Part shown: piece by piece, positions 53,209 to 62,336 of the stretch
Position numbering within the stretch: position 1 is the stretch's first letter
Layout of the letters: every line of letters starts with the position of its first letter
Source: IOR16 sp963521065
GTDB lineage: Bacteria; Bacillota; Clostridia; Peptostreptococcales; Anaerovoracaceae
NCBI GenBank assembly: GCA_963521065.1
Contig: CAUQTI010000008.1
Coordinates: 84,137-148,136, forward strand
Direction of reading: 5' to 3'
DNA: 64,000 nucleotides
Program-made: the position numbers and the translations under genes
Notes under the pieces: model-generated
What the model was told of the DNA's origin: nothing
The model's database searches: none
Seen by the model: only the letters and a program-made list of their open reading frames with translations

Positions 53209-55356
53209 TTAAAAATAAATTATGACGCAACCATTTGCGCCATTTCCACCAGTGCCACCAGTACCGCCTTGACCTCCAGCACCGCCGTGAGCGTATGAGC
53301 TGTTAGGATGATATGCGTGACCGCCACCGCCAGCACCACCGCCACCATGGCCGCCTTGACCTCCGGCTCCGTATGTGGTTGCATCAGCTCCGGCAATAGC
53401 ATCCGCTCCGTCTGCTCCATCGCCGCCGTACAAGTTTATGTTGTCGTGGATGTCCTCGGACCAGCTGCCATCGCCTCCGTTGTCGCCATCGTTGCCAAGT
53501 GCTGCACCTGACCCTCCACCACCATACCCCTCGGCAGATTGGTTTTCGCTCGCTATCCACTTAGCCTTTGTATTGCCGCGGAATCCTCCGGTGTAAACCG
53601 TGCCCGTAGGAGAGGTGACGCTTTGTGCCAAAGTCCCGCTCGGCCAGTTGTCGGTTTTTTCGCCGTCACCGCCGTCCATGCCAGACTCTCCCGTGCTTGC
53701 GTATAGATTCGCCGTCATTGCATCGAGATAACCATCAGACGAGCCAAGAGCAGAGCTGACTGTCCCAAACACTGTATCTGTGCCAAGCTCTCCATCGTCA
53801 ATCGTGCCACCGACACCGCCTACGCCGATTAATGTGCTAAAAGTTTGAGTAGGTGTGACTGTAAGTGTGGTGTCAAATACTTTACCGCCGTCTCCGCCTT
53901 TACCAGCCTTACCGCCGTCGCCACCGTTTGCGGTAGTAGCTTGCGACTCCGTAGTGATTGACCTGCCGTCTTGACCGTCTTTGCCGTCATTACCCTTGCT
54001 GCCGCCTTGGCCACCACCAATCGTAACAACTCTTATCTCGGTTACATCATCTGGCACAGTCCAAGTACCGGACGTATCTATTACTACACGATGTTTGTAC
54101 CCCTCGGATATGCCTTGCGGGACGTAGTCGACCAAAAAACTGCCGGATGCTCTTAGAGTATTGCTTAAGCTATAATCAAGGCTCTGAATTGCTGCACTTA
54201 AATACTCTGTACTGTAAGGGTGTATAATCTGCACCATATTACCAGCTGTCTCTTGATTAATTAGCACGTCTTGATTAACCGTCTTGTTACATGATGCATA
54301 AGCATAAAGTCTTTGAGCAACGGACGAGCTGTTGATTGCTGTGATAAGCGTTGCATCTGTAACAGTTAGTAATTTATCGTCAGGCGTACCAGTAACCGTG
54401 CCTTTTGTGACAATCTTAGTTGTATGTTGGTATGATTTACCCGTAAGAGTTACAACTCCATTGCCTTGTATCTTAGCATAGTTTGCACCACTCTCTAGGA
54501 TAGTGCCGTTAGTGCACACAAGGTCATGCGCAGGCTCGTCAAACACCGCCGTCCTAATGTCAGTAAAAGACTCTGTAAACAACGTGATATCATCATTAGT
54601 CGGTGCATAAGCGTGTTCGGTAACTTGCACCGCTGTAACTTGCGTATCCTCAGTCAGGCTGCCGCTCGAAAAAATCCGCTCAGCTGTAAAAGTACCCTTA
54701 GTGGCGCTGGCGAGGACAGTTATATTAATCGTCCCATCTGCGTTACGCCCCAAGGCTGCACCTGTTGCAATTAAAATTTGTTGTAGGTTTTCCCTTTTTG
54801 TCGCATATTTTAGATATCCATAAAGTTTTAACGCTGCTACATCGGTATTTATTGTATACGGGATATCTCCCATAAGGTCACTTACAACGCTACCTAAATT
54901 TGCAGCTGTGTAAATACCGCCAAAGTGATAGTCATAATCAAGTAAAGATATGTAAGACTCTGCGCTAATTGTGTATCTATTTTTACCGATTGTCTTAATT
55001 TGCCCGTTAAAAAAGACGCCCATAATTTGAGCGTCTCGTTTGACTGTGATTGGTGTGTATCTTGTTACTGTTGGTTTTGTGCTACTCTCAACCTCTGCCG
55101 ATACGGTATCGATTGCAAGTTGATCCGTTAATAGTCCCGACTCGCAATGCAGCTTAAAAGATTTTATCTTACTGCCGGTAAAACTGTAGTCCCCAAACTC
55201 AATAGTGTTAAGACTTTCTTGTTCATTTTCCGAATCAATAAAATACTCATCGTCACTGTTTGGATTGATCTTAACATAAAAATTATAATCATCCGCAGTG
55301 ACAAAATCATAATCATCTGCAGTTACAAGTTGCACATGTGTGTAAAACTCTGCCAA
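53209..55356 (-). CDS. Phage minor tail / adhesin protein with glycine-rich C-terminal domain
   Basis: 715 aa. The first about 400 residues look like a tail-tip (Tal/Dit-associated) protein. The rest (about 435-715) is a glycine-rich array with GGGQGG, GKDGQDG, GGDGGKAGKGGDGG, GAGGQGGHGGGGAGGGG and a short C-terminal strand (NGCVIIYF). This architecture recalls polyglycine-II sandwich adhesins of other phages. TADDY is repeated near the N terminus. Confidence 0.72.
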   Translation of the reverse strand: MAEFYTHVQLVTADDYDFVTADDYNFYVKINPNSDDEYFIDSENEQESLNTIEFGDYSFTGSKIKSFKLHCESGLLTDQLAIDTVSAEVESSTKPTVTRYTPITVKRDAQIMGVFFNGQIKTIGKNRYTISAESYISLLDYDYHFGGIYTAANLGSVVSDLMGDIPYTINTDVAALKLYGYLKYATKRENLQQILIATGAALGRNADGTINITVLASATKGTFTAERIFSSGSLTEDTQVTAVQVTEHAYAPTNDDITLFTESFTDIRTAVFDEPAHDLVCTNGTILESGANYAKIQGNGVVTLTGKSYQHTTKIVTKGTVTGTPDDKLLTVTDATLITAINSSSVAQRLYAYASCNKTVNQDVLINQETAGNMVQIIHPYSTEYLSAAIQSLDYSLSNTLRASGSFLVDYVPQGISEGYKHRVVIDTSGTWTVPDDVTEIRVVTIGGGQGGSKGNDGKDGQDGRSITTESQATTANGGDGGKAGKGGDGGKVFDTTLTVTPTQTFSTLIGVGGVGGTIDDGELGTDTVFGTVSSALGSSDGYLDAMTANLYASTGESGMDGGDGEKTDNWPSGTLAQSVTSPTGTVYTGGFRGNTKAKWIASENQSAEGYGGGGSGAALGNDGDNGGDGSWSEDIHDNINLYGGDGADGADAIAGADATTYGAGGQGGHGGGGAGGGGHAYHPNSSYAHGGAGGQGGTGGTGGNGANGCVIIYF

Positions 55357-55360
55357 CCCA

Positions 55361-56149
55361 TCACGTCCTTTCAGGGGCCATTGCGGTAAAATCTACCTTT
55401 AACTCTGTCCAAAAATTGCCGTTGTCATTTGCTATCAATAATTTATCTGTCGCCCCCGATATGTAAGCATCAAATTCAAGTGTATCGCTGCCGTATGGCA
55501 CCTTTATTGTGTGGCTATTTACAGGAGCGGTAAGGGCGTAGTACAATCTGTCATATTCTATATTTTTGTACAGCTTGCACTCAATCTCCATACTATAATT
55601 GTAAAATGTACCGATGATTTCACGGCTCATCACGCCGGAATTTGATCGCTTAGAGTTTTCGGAGTCAAGCACCGCACCTTTACGCTCTATTTTTTTAATT
55701 CCAATGTCAAAATTAACGCCATCTATAGTCAAAAGTGCATTGCCGCTCCCTGAACCAATTGACCATTTTTCTCCAAAATAACGCTGTGGCTCCATTGCGA
55801 CTGTTGAAAATGATAATTTTTCCCACTGATTTTCGGTGGTAGCTTTTAAAAGATTGTCCGTCGCATTAGCTATGTATGCGTCAAAAGCCAACACCCCTTG
55901 ACCAAACACCACCTCCATGCGATGGCTGTCCACAGGGGCGGTTATTATCTCGTAAAAATCGTTATACGCAGCAAGCCCATAATTCGGCATAACTTCAAAC
56001 GTGTAATTGTAAAATGTGCCGATTACATCTCGGCTCATTACCCCACTTTTTAATCGTCCGGCATTGTCCCCATCCAATATAGACGCTTCACGCTGCAGGG
56101 ATACCACGCCGACTTTTGGCGTAGCTCCGTCTATTGTAAAAATGTCCAC
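55361..56149 (-). CDS. Phage tail protein with internally duplicated domain (distal tail region)
   Basis: 262 aa formed by two homologous halves of about 120 residues. Matching segments are FTIDGATP/LTIDGVNF, SGVMSRDVIGTFYNY/SGVMSREIIGTFYNY, ITAPVDSHRMEV/LTAPVNSHTIKV and FDAYIANATDNLL/FDAYISGATDKLL. It sits after the tape measure, where distal tail proteins usually lie. It overlaps the tape-measure stop by one base. Confidence 0.72.
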   Translation of the reverse strand: MDIFTIDGATPKVGVVSLQREASILDGDNAGRLKSGVMSRDVIGTFYNYTFEVMPNYGLAAYNDFYEIITAPVDSHRMEVVFGQGVLAFDAYIANATDNLLKATTENQWEKLSFSTVAMEPQRYFGEKWSIGSGSGNALLTIDGVNFDIGIKKIERKGAVLDSENSKRSNSGVMSREIIGTFYNYSMEIECKLYKNIEYDRLYYALTAPVNSHTIKVPYGSDTLEFDAYISGATDKLLIANDNGNFWTELKVDFTAMAPERT

Positions 56150-58980
56150 TATATCACCCCATTGATTAGGCGTGTGCCTTTTAGTTGAGAGTCTTTTGAC
56201 AGCTCGAAATTAAAAAACCTAATCAACGCCGCAGTATCTCCAGTTGCGTTGATTGTAATGTTTCCTCCGCTGCTACCATTGATTTTATTCGCAAGTTCGT
56301 TTATCCACTCCGTGTTTCGTTCAAGTGGTACAATCGCTTCTTTCCCTGCTTCTCCCGCCATAAAGAGTTGGCCGCTGCCAACTATGCCACCTTTTGCAAG
56401 TTTAGGTATTTTGGGGATATCAAAACCTTTCCCGCCAACACCAGGAACCCAATCAGGCACTTTTATTTTATTTAATGCCTCTATAAGTAGGTTTATCATC
56501 GACACGATTATCTGTACAGGCGCCGTAACAACTTGAAAAATAGCCCCGAATATCGTCTCAAATACTTTTTTTACGGGTCCTAACATCTTGGAAAAAAATC
56601 CTGGTGCTTGACTCCACAACTTTGTTATAGTTGCCCATGTGTTAGTTGCTACCTCTTTGACTTTATCCCAATTTTTTATTAATAATACTACAATTGACAC
56701 TAATGCGGTAATTGCCATTATTACAAGTCCAATAGGTGAGGTTAAAAATGCAACAGCAGCCCCGAAAGCAGTTGTGACACCTGTTGCGATACCGCACACG
56801 ACAGTCCATGCCCCCGTTGCTATTGTCATAGCCCCCTGTGCGATCGCAGAGGCCGCAAGTGCTACCTTATTAGCCCCAACGGCAATGGTATTAGCTGCCC
56901 ATTTGACTGTTGCAAGGGCGATGGCTTTTGTCGTAGATCCAATGGATACCAAGAAATCCTTGGCGTACAGTGCCGTCAAGTACATGGTGGCAAGACCGTC
57001 TTTTGCTTTCGCAAGAGAGACTAATTCTAACGCTTTTTTGATGCTATTTAGTGCTCCTGTTAGTCCTCCACTCATTTGGATAAATGCAAGTAATTGTGTA
57101 ACTTTCCACGCTCCGACGAACCCTAGCACAACAATTTGCATACCTTTGACCAACTCGCGATTGTTACTAACCCAATCGCTGATTTTGGATAAAGCGGAAG
57201 CGATTAATTCAATCGTTCCAACAACAATTCCGCCGGTCCATTCGCCTAAAGGTTTCAAAAAATTCTCCCACAGCCAAATCGCAAGCGGTTTAAGCACCTC
57301 AATTGCTGCTGTAATCACTTGTAGTACTGACGTTACCATTATCGCCGCCAAATTAATCAACGACGTGATTATTGTAGTTGCAGACCCTACTACCACCTTT
57401 AGTATTTCTTCCATCGCCGGGCGTATGTGGTTGGTATATAAATCACTGAAGCTATCGGCTGTGATTCCAAGGCTCTCGAGCAACGGTTTTAGCCCGTTAA
57501 CCCAGATATAATTCGCCGCCTCCTGAAATGCGGTTTTTATAGATGTCCAACACTGTATAATAAAATTCCGAAAGCTTTCGCTGTTTTTCCACAGGTCCGC
57601 TATTATAGCAATCAATGCAATGATAGCTACAATTACACCGAGTAAAATAATGCCCGGTATACTGCTAAAGGCAAGCCCAACTGCTTTAATAGTATTTCCG
57701 AGTCCCGTAAACATCCCGCCCAAGACCGGTAATTTAGAACCTATTGCGGTAAGCGCAGCTCCAAGATTCACCAGCGCAGTCGGGAGTACAAAAGCCGCCC
57801 ACATAGCCACCATTAGTGCCGTGACAACTTTTAGCACAGGTGAGATTTCTTGTAGTTTGCTTTTAAAGGATTCCAAGCCTTCATTGAGCTTCGTCATTCG
57901 CTCTTCGTATTCTTTCGTCAATTCGGTTTGTGCGCTGCTATCTCCCGTAGTCCCGGTCGTTGCATCTGTGCTAGATGATACTGCGCTGGATTTATTATCC
58001 GATAAAATATTTAAATCGTCGAATCCGGCAAGTTTCTTTTTTAATTCGTCTGTTTCGTCGTTTGCATCTTTTAAACCTGTTGCGGTATCCGATGCACCGT
58101 TGGCCATTTTTTGGGTATCGTCTGTTGCGGATGTTGCAGATTTACCGCCGAATAAAGCCTGAAAAAAAGCTTGCACATAAAGGACAGCTGTCCTTAGTGC
58201 GTCTGTAAGTGCAGTCAACCCTGGCAAAACAAAATTGTAAATAGGTAAAAACGCCTCTCCGATCGTGAGCTTTAAATCATTAAGGCATGCGATAAACCGT
58301 GCTTGTTTTGTTTGTGTATTGTCAGCTAGAGTATCACCATATCTTGCGTAGGTCTGCTCTAAAATCGCTGCGAGCCGGATTTGTTGTTGCGTCTGAAAAT
58401 CGAGTTGCGCCCACGACTTACCGTTCGCAAATTTTTTAAAGGCTTTTGTACTCTCTATCATTGAGACGTTGGTGTATACACCTAAATCCTCAATCGCCTC
58501 CGTTGATCCCAACATTCCAGACCTAATTCTTTCAGCTGTATCCTCATATGTTCTTCCCGTTTTGCTTGCGATGATAGCGGCAGCTCTCATAAGTTCTTGG
58601 GTATTGCTTGCAGTTTCTTTTGTATCCGCAGAAAAGCTAGATAATAAATTCGAAAACGTTGAGCCGTATTGGTAAGCGTCGCTTTTAGCCATTCCGAGAG
58701 CTCTTGACTGTGTTTTTACAAATTTGTCAAATGCATCAGAGGCCGAACCCATATTTCTGCTGATATTACCCAAAGCACCTTCGACACCCATTGCCATTTT
58801 TGTAGAGTCTTTAATAAGGCTCCCCACGGCTAATGTGCTAAGAGCAGTTGCCACTAATTGCATGGATTTATTTACTCCACCTTGAAAATTCGCAAGTTGT
58901 TTTTGTGTTTGGTCAAGTCCTTTTTTTATCCCTGAAAAATCCGCCCCGCCACGGACTATAAAATTACTTTTTTTACTCAT
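56149..58980 (-). CDS. Phage tail tape measure protein
   Basis: 943 aa with long helical and hydrophobic regions, an N-terminal coiled-coil part (residues 1-60), repeated membrane-like stretches (about 375-460, 520-570, 700-760) and a C-terminal FDIPKIPKLAKGGIVGSGQLFMAGEAGKEAIVPLE motif common in tape measures. Length sets the tail length. GGAGGG precedes ATG 58980. Confidence 0.93.
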   Translation of the reverse strand: MSKKSNFIVRGGADFSGIKKGLDQTQKQLANFQGGVNKSMQLVATALSTLAVGSLIKDSTKMAMGVEGALGNISRNMGSASDAFDKFVKTQSRALGMAKSDAYQYGSTFSNLLSSFSADTKETASNTQELMRAAAIIASKTGRTYEDTAERIRSGMLGSTEAIEDLGVYTNVSMIESTKAFKKFANGKSWAQLDFQTQQQIRLAAILEQTYARYGDTLADNTQTKQARFIACLNDLKLTIGEAFLPIYNFVLPGLTALTDALRTAVLYVQAFFQALFGGKSATSATDDTQKMANGASDTATGLKDANDETDELKKKLAGFDDLNILSDNKSSAVSSSTDATTGTTGDSSAQTELTKEYEERMTKLNEGLESFKSKLQEISPVLKVVTALMVAMWAAFVLPTALVNLGAALTAIGSKLPVLGGMFTGLGNTIKAVGLAFSSIPGIILLGVIVAIIALIAIIADLWKNSESFRNFIIQCWTSIKTAFQEAANYIWVNGLKPLLESLGITADSFSDLYTNHIRPAMEEILKVVVGSATTIITSLINLAAIMVTSVLQVITAAIEVLKPLAIWLWENFLKPLGEWTGGIVVGTIELIASALSKISDWVSNNRELVKGMQIVVLGFVGAWKVTQLLAFIQMSGGLTGALNSIKKALELVSLAKAKDGLATMYLTALYAKDFLVSIGSTTKAIALATVKWAANTIAVGANKVALAASAIAQGAMTIATGAWTVVCGIATGVTTAFGAAVAFLTSPIGLVIMAITALVSIVVLLIKNWDKVKEVATNTWATITKLWSQAPGFFSKMLGPVKKVFETIFGAIFQVVTAPVQIIVSMINLLIEALNKIKVPDWVPGVGGKGFDIPKIPKLAKGGIVGSGQLFMAGEAGKEAIVPLERNTEWINELANKINGSSGGNITINATGDTAALIRFFNFELSKDSQLKGTRLINGVI

Positions 58981-59015
58981 GTGCCCTCCCTTCTTGAAAT
59001 TTTAAGCAAATAAAA

Positions 59016-59039
59016 ATAAGACGGTGTTTACCGTCTTAT
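59016..59039 (-). terminator. Terminator between the zinc-ribbon moron and the tape measure gene
   Basis: ATAAGACGG/CCGTCTTAT perfect stem with TTTTTATTT after it on the minus strand. Confidence 0.82.
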
Positions 59040-59059
59040 AAATTTACATAGCATTATAT

Positions 59060-59563
59060 TTATTTTTGTCCGGGCGAAAATTGGTGCCCACACTTTAGGC
59101 ATGTGATTTGTATTTTCCTTGAACCAACAGCCCCGCTAATGATCCCCACTGGCAACGATATCATTCCGCCAGCAATAGCTTTCCCGAAGCCGAACCCTTT
59201 TTTATTTGCGGTCAATGCAGTGGAGTGGCACTTCGGGCAATAAGGAATCCCTTCTTTGTCTAACTGTTTTTCCAGCCGTGCTAAACGTAGTTCTTCCTCT
59301 CTGCTTTCCAATATTCGTTGCCTAGATTCGCCACCCATGCGATACCGTACCGCATCCATGGTTTTCATATCTTTGGTATCGAGGTTTATTTTCCAATTCG
59401 CTTCACCAATCTCTTTCGGATGCGGCACTGATGAAATTATTTCCCGTATTCGTTCTTTATCCGAAGAATCCACAACGGGAAAACCTTTATCTTTTGTCCC
59501 GCATGTAGGGCATTTTTTAGCCGCGTCCAATAATTTGTCTCCGCAGTTTAAACAAATTTTCAT
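59060..59563 (-). CDS. Zinc-ribbon protein, probable prophage moron
   Basis: 167 aa. Two Cys4 ribbons: CLNCG...CPTCG at the N terminus and CPKCH...CLKCG near the C terminus, with a charged coiled-coil (about 85-105) and a Gly-rich hydrophobic segment (GFGFGKAIAGGMISLPVGIISGAVG) inside the second ribbon. ATG 59563 follows GGAGG by 8 nt. The gene has its own promoter and terminator within the tail module, which is the pattern of an independently expressed moron. Function unknown. Confidence 0.8.
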   Translation of the reverse strand: MKICLNCGDKLLDAAKKCPTCGTKDKGFPVVDSSDKERIREIISSVPHPKEIGEANWKINLDTKDMKTMDAVRYRMGGESRQRILESREEELRLARLEKQLDKEGIPYCPKCHSTALTANKKGFGFGKAIAGGMISLPVGIISGAVGSRKIQITCLKCGHQFSPGQK

Positions 59564-59586
59564 TACCAGTACCTCCATTTGATTAC

Positions 59587-59615
59587 ATACTATCATATGC
59601 GGTAAATACTGACAA
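59587..59615 (-). promoter_or_regulatory. Promoter of the zinc-ribbon gene
   Basis: TTGTCA (59615-59610), 17 bp, TAGTAT (59592-59587) on the minus strand, 24 bp before the start codon. Confidence 0.65.
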
Positions 59616-59617
59616 TT

Positions 59618-59940
59618 CTATTTTTTAATCTCTTCCCCGCCGAAAACTGCATTCAATGTCCTTACCTGGTCCAGCATCTGTTTATCTGTCATTGGCTTTT
59701 TCTTTTCTCCGGTATTGAGTATTTTTTTAATGTCAATCCGTTTTTGCCAAACCCAACGAGATATTAAAAACGCTTGATAGATATTTTCTTTTTGACTCAT
59801 TTCTTGCCTTTTGGCAAATCCCCTTGCAGCCAGATTCAACTCGTATGGAGTAATTGCCCAAAATTCCGTTATCGGTATATTGATAAGGGTAGCGAGTTCT
59901 AGCGCACCATTTATGCTAAACTCTTCCCCGCCACCCTCTA
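59618..59940 (-). CDS. Tail assembly chaperone, frameshift extension (T part)
   Basis: The frame is open from the slippery site at 59944-59950 to 59618 and has no convincing start of its own. Read from the slip it begins QIEGGGEEFSINGALELATL and continues through ITPYELNLAARGFAKRQE to the end FGGEEIKK. It is in the -1 frame relative to the 59938-60240 gene, so it is made as the C-terminal part of a G-T fusion. Such fusions help the tape measure protein assemble. Confidence 0.85.
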
Positions 59941-60240
59941 TTTGTTTTTTTCTTGCGCCACTCCCCCGCCAAACGCTGCCGTCATAGCTGTTCCTACCGC
60001 CTCCATAACTGTAGGGAGCGACGAATAATCATCTATTAAGTCCATAACTTTTTCAGTTGTAAGATTGTGGTCTTCGTGGGCAAGCCCGGCCCAAATCAAA
60101 ACCGCTGAATCCTCCATCATCAAGCTTTCCATGTCTAATTTTGCAATCGGTTTTTTTAATTTCTTCTCGACCAAAGATATGGCTTTCATTCCGTATCTTA
60201 AATTCCTTGTTTTATCTAATTCAATTGGTGTATATCCCAT
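59938..60240 (-). CDS. Tail assembly chaperone (G part)
   Basis: 100 aa, between the major tail protein and the tape measure. The product is helical and acidic. Its last codons contain A AAA AAC (59950-59944) in the reading frame, followed by a TAG stop; slippage by -1 enters the T frame. ATG 60240 follows AGGAGGGTTACAACA. Confidence 0.85.
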   Translation of the reverse strand: MGYTPIELDKTRNLRYGMKAISLVEKKLKKPIAKLDMESLMMEDSAVLIWAGLAHEDHNLTTEKVMDLIDDYSSLPTVMEAVGTAMTAAFGGGVAQEKNK

Positions 60241-60254
60241 TGTTGTAACCCTCC

Positions 60255-60683
60255 TTATTCTCCACTACCGACTGTTAACGTCGGTTTACCGCTAACTTTA
60301 ATTGTTGCTGAAAACGCCAAAGGATCTTCTAAATCCGCACTTGTCGAAAATCCAGTTACAACACCATTAAATCCCCACTGCGCATTAGTTTCGGGTGGAA
60401 ATTCAATAATAAAGGCTTCCACCTTCCCCGTTTCGAATAGGTCATGCAATTCTTTCTGACCTTTTCCGGTGTCCATAGTTAGGTAGCCCTCTAGCGATAC
60501 CTCGCCGGCATCTTTAAAGCCTGCTATAAATGTCCGGTACCCTCCATCACTATCCAGCGTAGTAGTGTCAATTGTGTCTGCGGACAGCTCTAATCCTCCA
60601 ATTGAGGTTAAGCCGGCAACCGCCACCGGGGTAGTTGCTCCTATTTTTAATTTTGTTCCTAATGCTCTTGCTGCATCACTCAT
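60255..60683 (-). CDS. Phage major tail (tube) protein
   Basis: 142 aa, beta-rich. Segments such as LGTKLKIG, TIDTTTLDSDGGYRTFIAGFKDAGEVSLEGYL and FSATIKVSGKPTL are usual for siphophage tail-tube subunits. It lies between tail completion and chaperone genes. AGGAGG precedes ATG 60683. Confidence 0.9.
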   Translation of the reverse strand: MSDAARALGTKLKIGATTPVAVAGLTSIGGLELSADTIDTTTLDSDGGYRTFIAGFKDAGEVSLEGYLTMDTGKGQKELHDLFETGKVEAFIIEFPPETNAQWGFNGVVTGFSTSADLEDPLAFSATIKVSGKPTLTVGSGE

Positions 60684-60693
60684 CTTTTACCTC

Positions 60694-61077
60694 CTAAAAA
60701 TAAATTGTAAAAAAAATAATCCCCCGATTAACAGAGAGATTAAACTCGTAAGTTTCCCTTATGTCTTCGATTTCGATGTCTTCGACATAAATTTTATTAG
60801 TTTCTCCTATGTACCGTTTCGGCATATTTAAAATTAGATTTTCGATTGCCCCACGAATCCTTATCATATCGGCGTATTTGGTTGCCATCACGTTAAACAT
60901 GTATTTTAAGGCTTGTTTATTCGTGTATCCATCCAACACCTTTACCCGGTCTGTTTTCGCACGCATATAGACAAGATACGGCTTTGTGCAAGTTTCGGGG
61001 GCATTGGTGGGGTAGATTTCTCCAATTAATTCAGGCAGAGCCTGTTTAACCTCATACCTCAATGCGATTTCTATCAT
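60694..61077 (-). CDS. Phage tail terminator/completion protein
   Basis: 127 aa. Position between HK97-gp10-like and major tail genes and the start MIEIALRYEVKQALPEL fit a tail terminator (DUF3168-like). It overlaps the previous gene by 4 bp. Confidence 0.7.
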   Translation of the reverse strand: MIEIALRYEVKQALPELIGEIYPTNAPETCTKPYLVYMRAKTDRVKVLDGYTNKQALKYMFNVMATKYADMIRIRGAIENLILNMPKRYIGETNKIYVEDIEIEDIRETYEFNLSVNRGIIFFTIYF

Positions 61078-61535
61078 TTTAACCCCGCCCTCCTTATTTC
61101 TTCGTCTATTTTGCTTTTCATATGCGTTACTATGATTTTTCCTGCGTTTTTTGCATTACTAATCAGCGCATCGTGGATAAAACTAAATCCGGGTATATAC
61201 CGGCCATTCTTTGCAAAAAAACCATACTCTTGCGATATCGGGTAATACCCAGTAATCTTGCCTTCCGAATTTTTTTTCTGAAAAATATCGTTCATCGACG
61301 GATCAAAGATTATTCGGTAAACCTTTTTACCCTTATGCCTTGACCGTTCACCCGAAAGTTTTATTCCTCGCTTTAGATTTCCTTCGTCTTCCGGCGCATC
61401 AGCCTTAGCTGCTTTTAAAACTGGGTTCATTCCTTTTTTAGCCGCTGCCGTTACATGTTTTTGCGGCACTTTGCCAAGCTTTTTCAGGTCACGATTGAGT
61501 TTGTCAATTCCGATCACGCCGAATTTGATCTTCAT
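61074..61535 (-). CDS. HK97 gp10-like head-tail protein
   Basis: 153 aa. FGVIGIDKLNRDLKKLGK and KAAKADAPEDEGNLKRGI are hallmark segments of the HK97-gp10 family of neck proteins. ATG 61535 follows AGGAAGGTGA; a reading to 61559 is not supported. It overlaps both neighbours by 4 bp. Confidence 0.88.
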   Translation of the reverse strand: MKIKFGVIGIDKLNRDLKKLGKVPQKHVTAAAKKGMNPVLKAAKADAPEDEGNLKRGIKLSGERSRHKGKKVYRIIFDPSMNDIFQKKNSEGKITGYYPISQEYGFFAKNGRYIPGFSFIHDALISNAKNAGKIIVTHMKSKIDEEIRRAGLK

Positions 61536-61861
61536 TCCGTCACCTTCCTGCAATAGCACAACAATTCCTTGCGGAGTGATTTGACATCAATGGCAGAGAG
61601 GATTTCGTAGACCTCGCTGCCGTACTGTATTCTCATGTCGTTGGTTACACCAGGAATATATCGACTATTAAATTTTATTTCTACCTTGCTTTCTGTCGTT
61701 AGGGAAGAAAAAAATTCATTCCCAAGTAACGGGTCGGCAGCAGCCCATACAGTAGCAAATTCCTTACAATCGTCAATTGGTTCTCCGTATGCGTCTTTGC
61801 CACCTTTATTTTGCAGAAAGGTTATTTTATGCCTGTAATTCCCGGCATTTATTGTTTTCAC
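61532..61861 (-). CDS. Phage head closure / head-tail adaptor protein
   Basis: 109 aa of the SPP1 gp16-like adaptor type: INAGNYRHKITFLQ at the start, DAYGEPIDDCKEFATVWAA in the middle. Order in the neck module supports this. Confidence 0.88.
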   Translation of the reverse strand: MKTINAGNYRHKITFLQNKGGKDAYGEPIDDCKEFATVWAAADPLLGNEFFSSLTTESKVEIKFNSRYIPGVTNDMRIQYGSEVYEILSAIDVKSLRKELLCYCRKVTE

Positions 61862-61872
61862 AGCATCACCAC

Positions 61873-62169
61873 CTATAACAGATTTACAGAGTGCATCCCA
61901 AGTATGGTATCCACAACTTTATTGAGATTGCTATTATCCACATACATCGTCCGGTTATCGTACATATCTTGCACCAATACGTATACTACAATAACAAAAT
62001 CTTCGTGAGCGTCAATCTCACTATCCGTTAATCCGGTGTACGAGGCTATAAAATTTTTAGCCACATTTAGCAAGGTGCCAATTTCTTGCTTTTCTCCCTC
62101 TGATAAAAAATCGTAGGTCAGTCTTAAGTAATCAGACAAATTTTTATCCGTTATCTCGCTTACTTTCAT
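61873..62169 (-). CDS. Phage head-tail connector (gp6-like)
   Basis: 98 aa, helical: YDFLSEGEKQEIGTLLNVAKNFIASYTGL and DFVIVVYVLVQDMYDNR are typical of gp6-like connector proteins. It overlaps the preceding small gene by 26 bp. Confidence 0.82.
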   Translation of the reverse strand: MKVSEITDKNLSDYLRLTYDFLSEGEKQEIGTLLNVAKNFIASYTGLTDSEIDAHEDFVIVVYVLVQDMYDNRTMYVDNSNLNKVVDTILGMHSVNLL

Positions 62170-62326
62170 TTTTGGACTTCACATCCTTCTTAGGCTTCTC
62201 AACCTCTTCTATATATCCAGCTTGGAGAAGGTCTTTGATTATATAATCATCATCACACTCTCTAACCTCTCCAACAGCCATAGAAAAGGCACCCGAAAAG
62301 CTTACAAGTGCCTTAATCTTTACCAT
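62144..62326 (-). CDS. Small phage head-region protein, 60 aa
   Basis: VKIKALVSFSGAFSMAVGEVRECDDDYIIKDLLQAGYIEEV, then a Lys-rich tail. Similar short proteins often lie between capsid and connector genes; function unknown. AGGAGGTAACT precedes the start. Confidence 0.75.
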   Translation of the reverse strand: MVKIKALVSFSGAFSMAVGEVRECDDDYIIKDLLQAGYIEEVEKPKKDVKSKNESKRDNG

Positions 62327-62336
62327 TAGTTACCTC

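Noticed and set aside
56639..57511. 290-aa plus-strand frame opposite the tape measure gene
   Set aside because: Shadow of the biased codon use of the tape measure gene; no start signal and low-complexity product.
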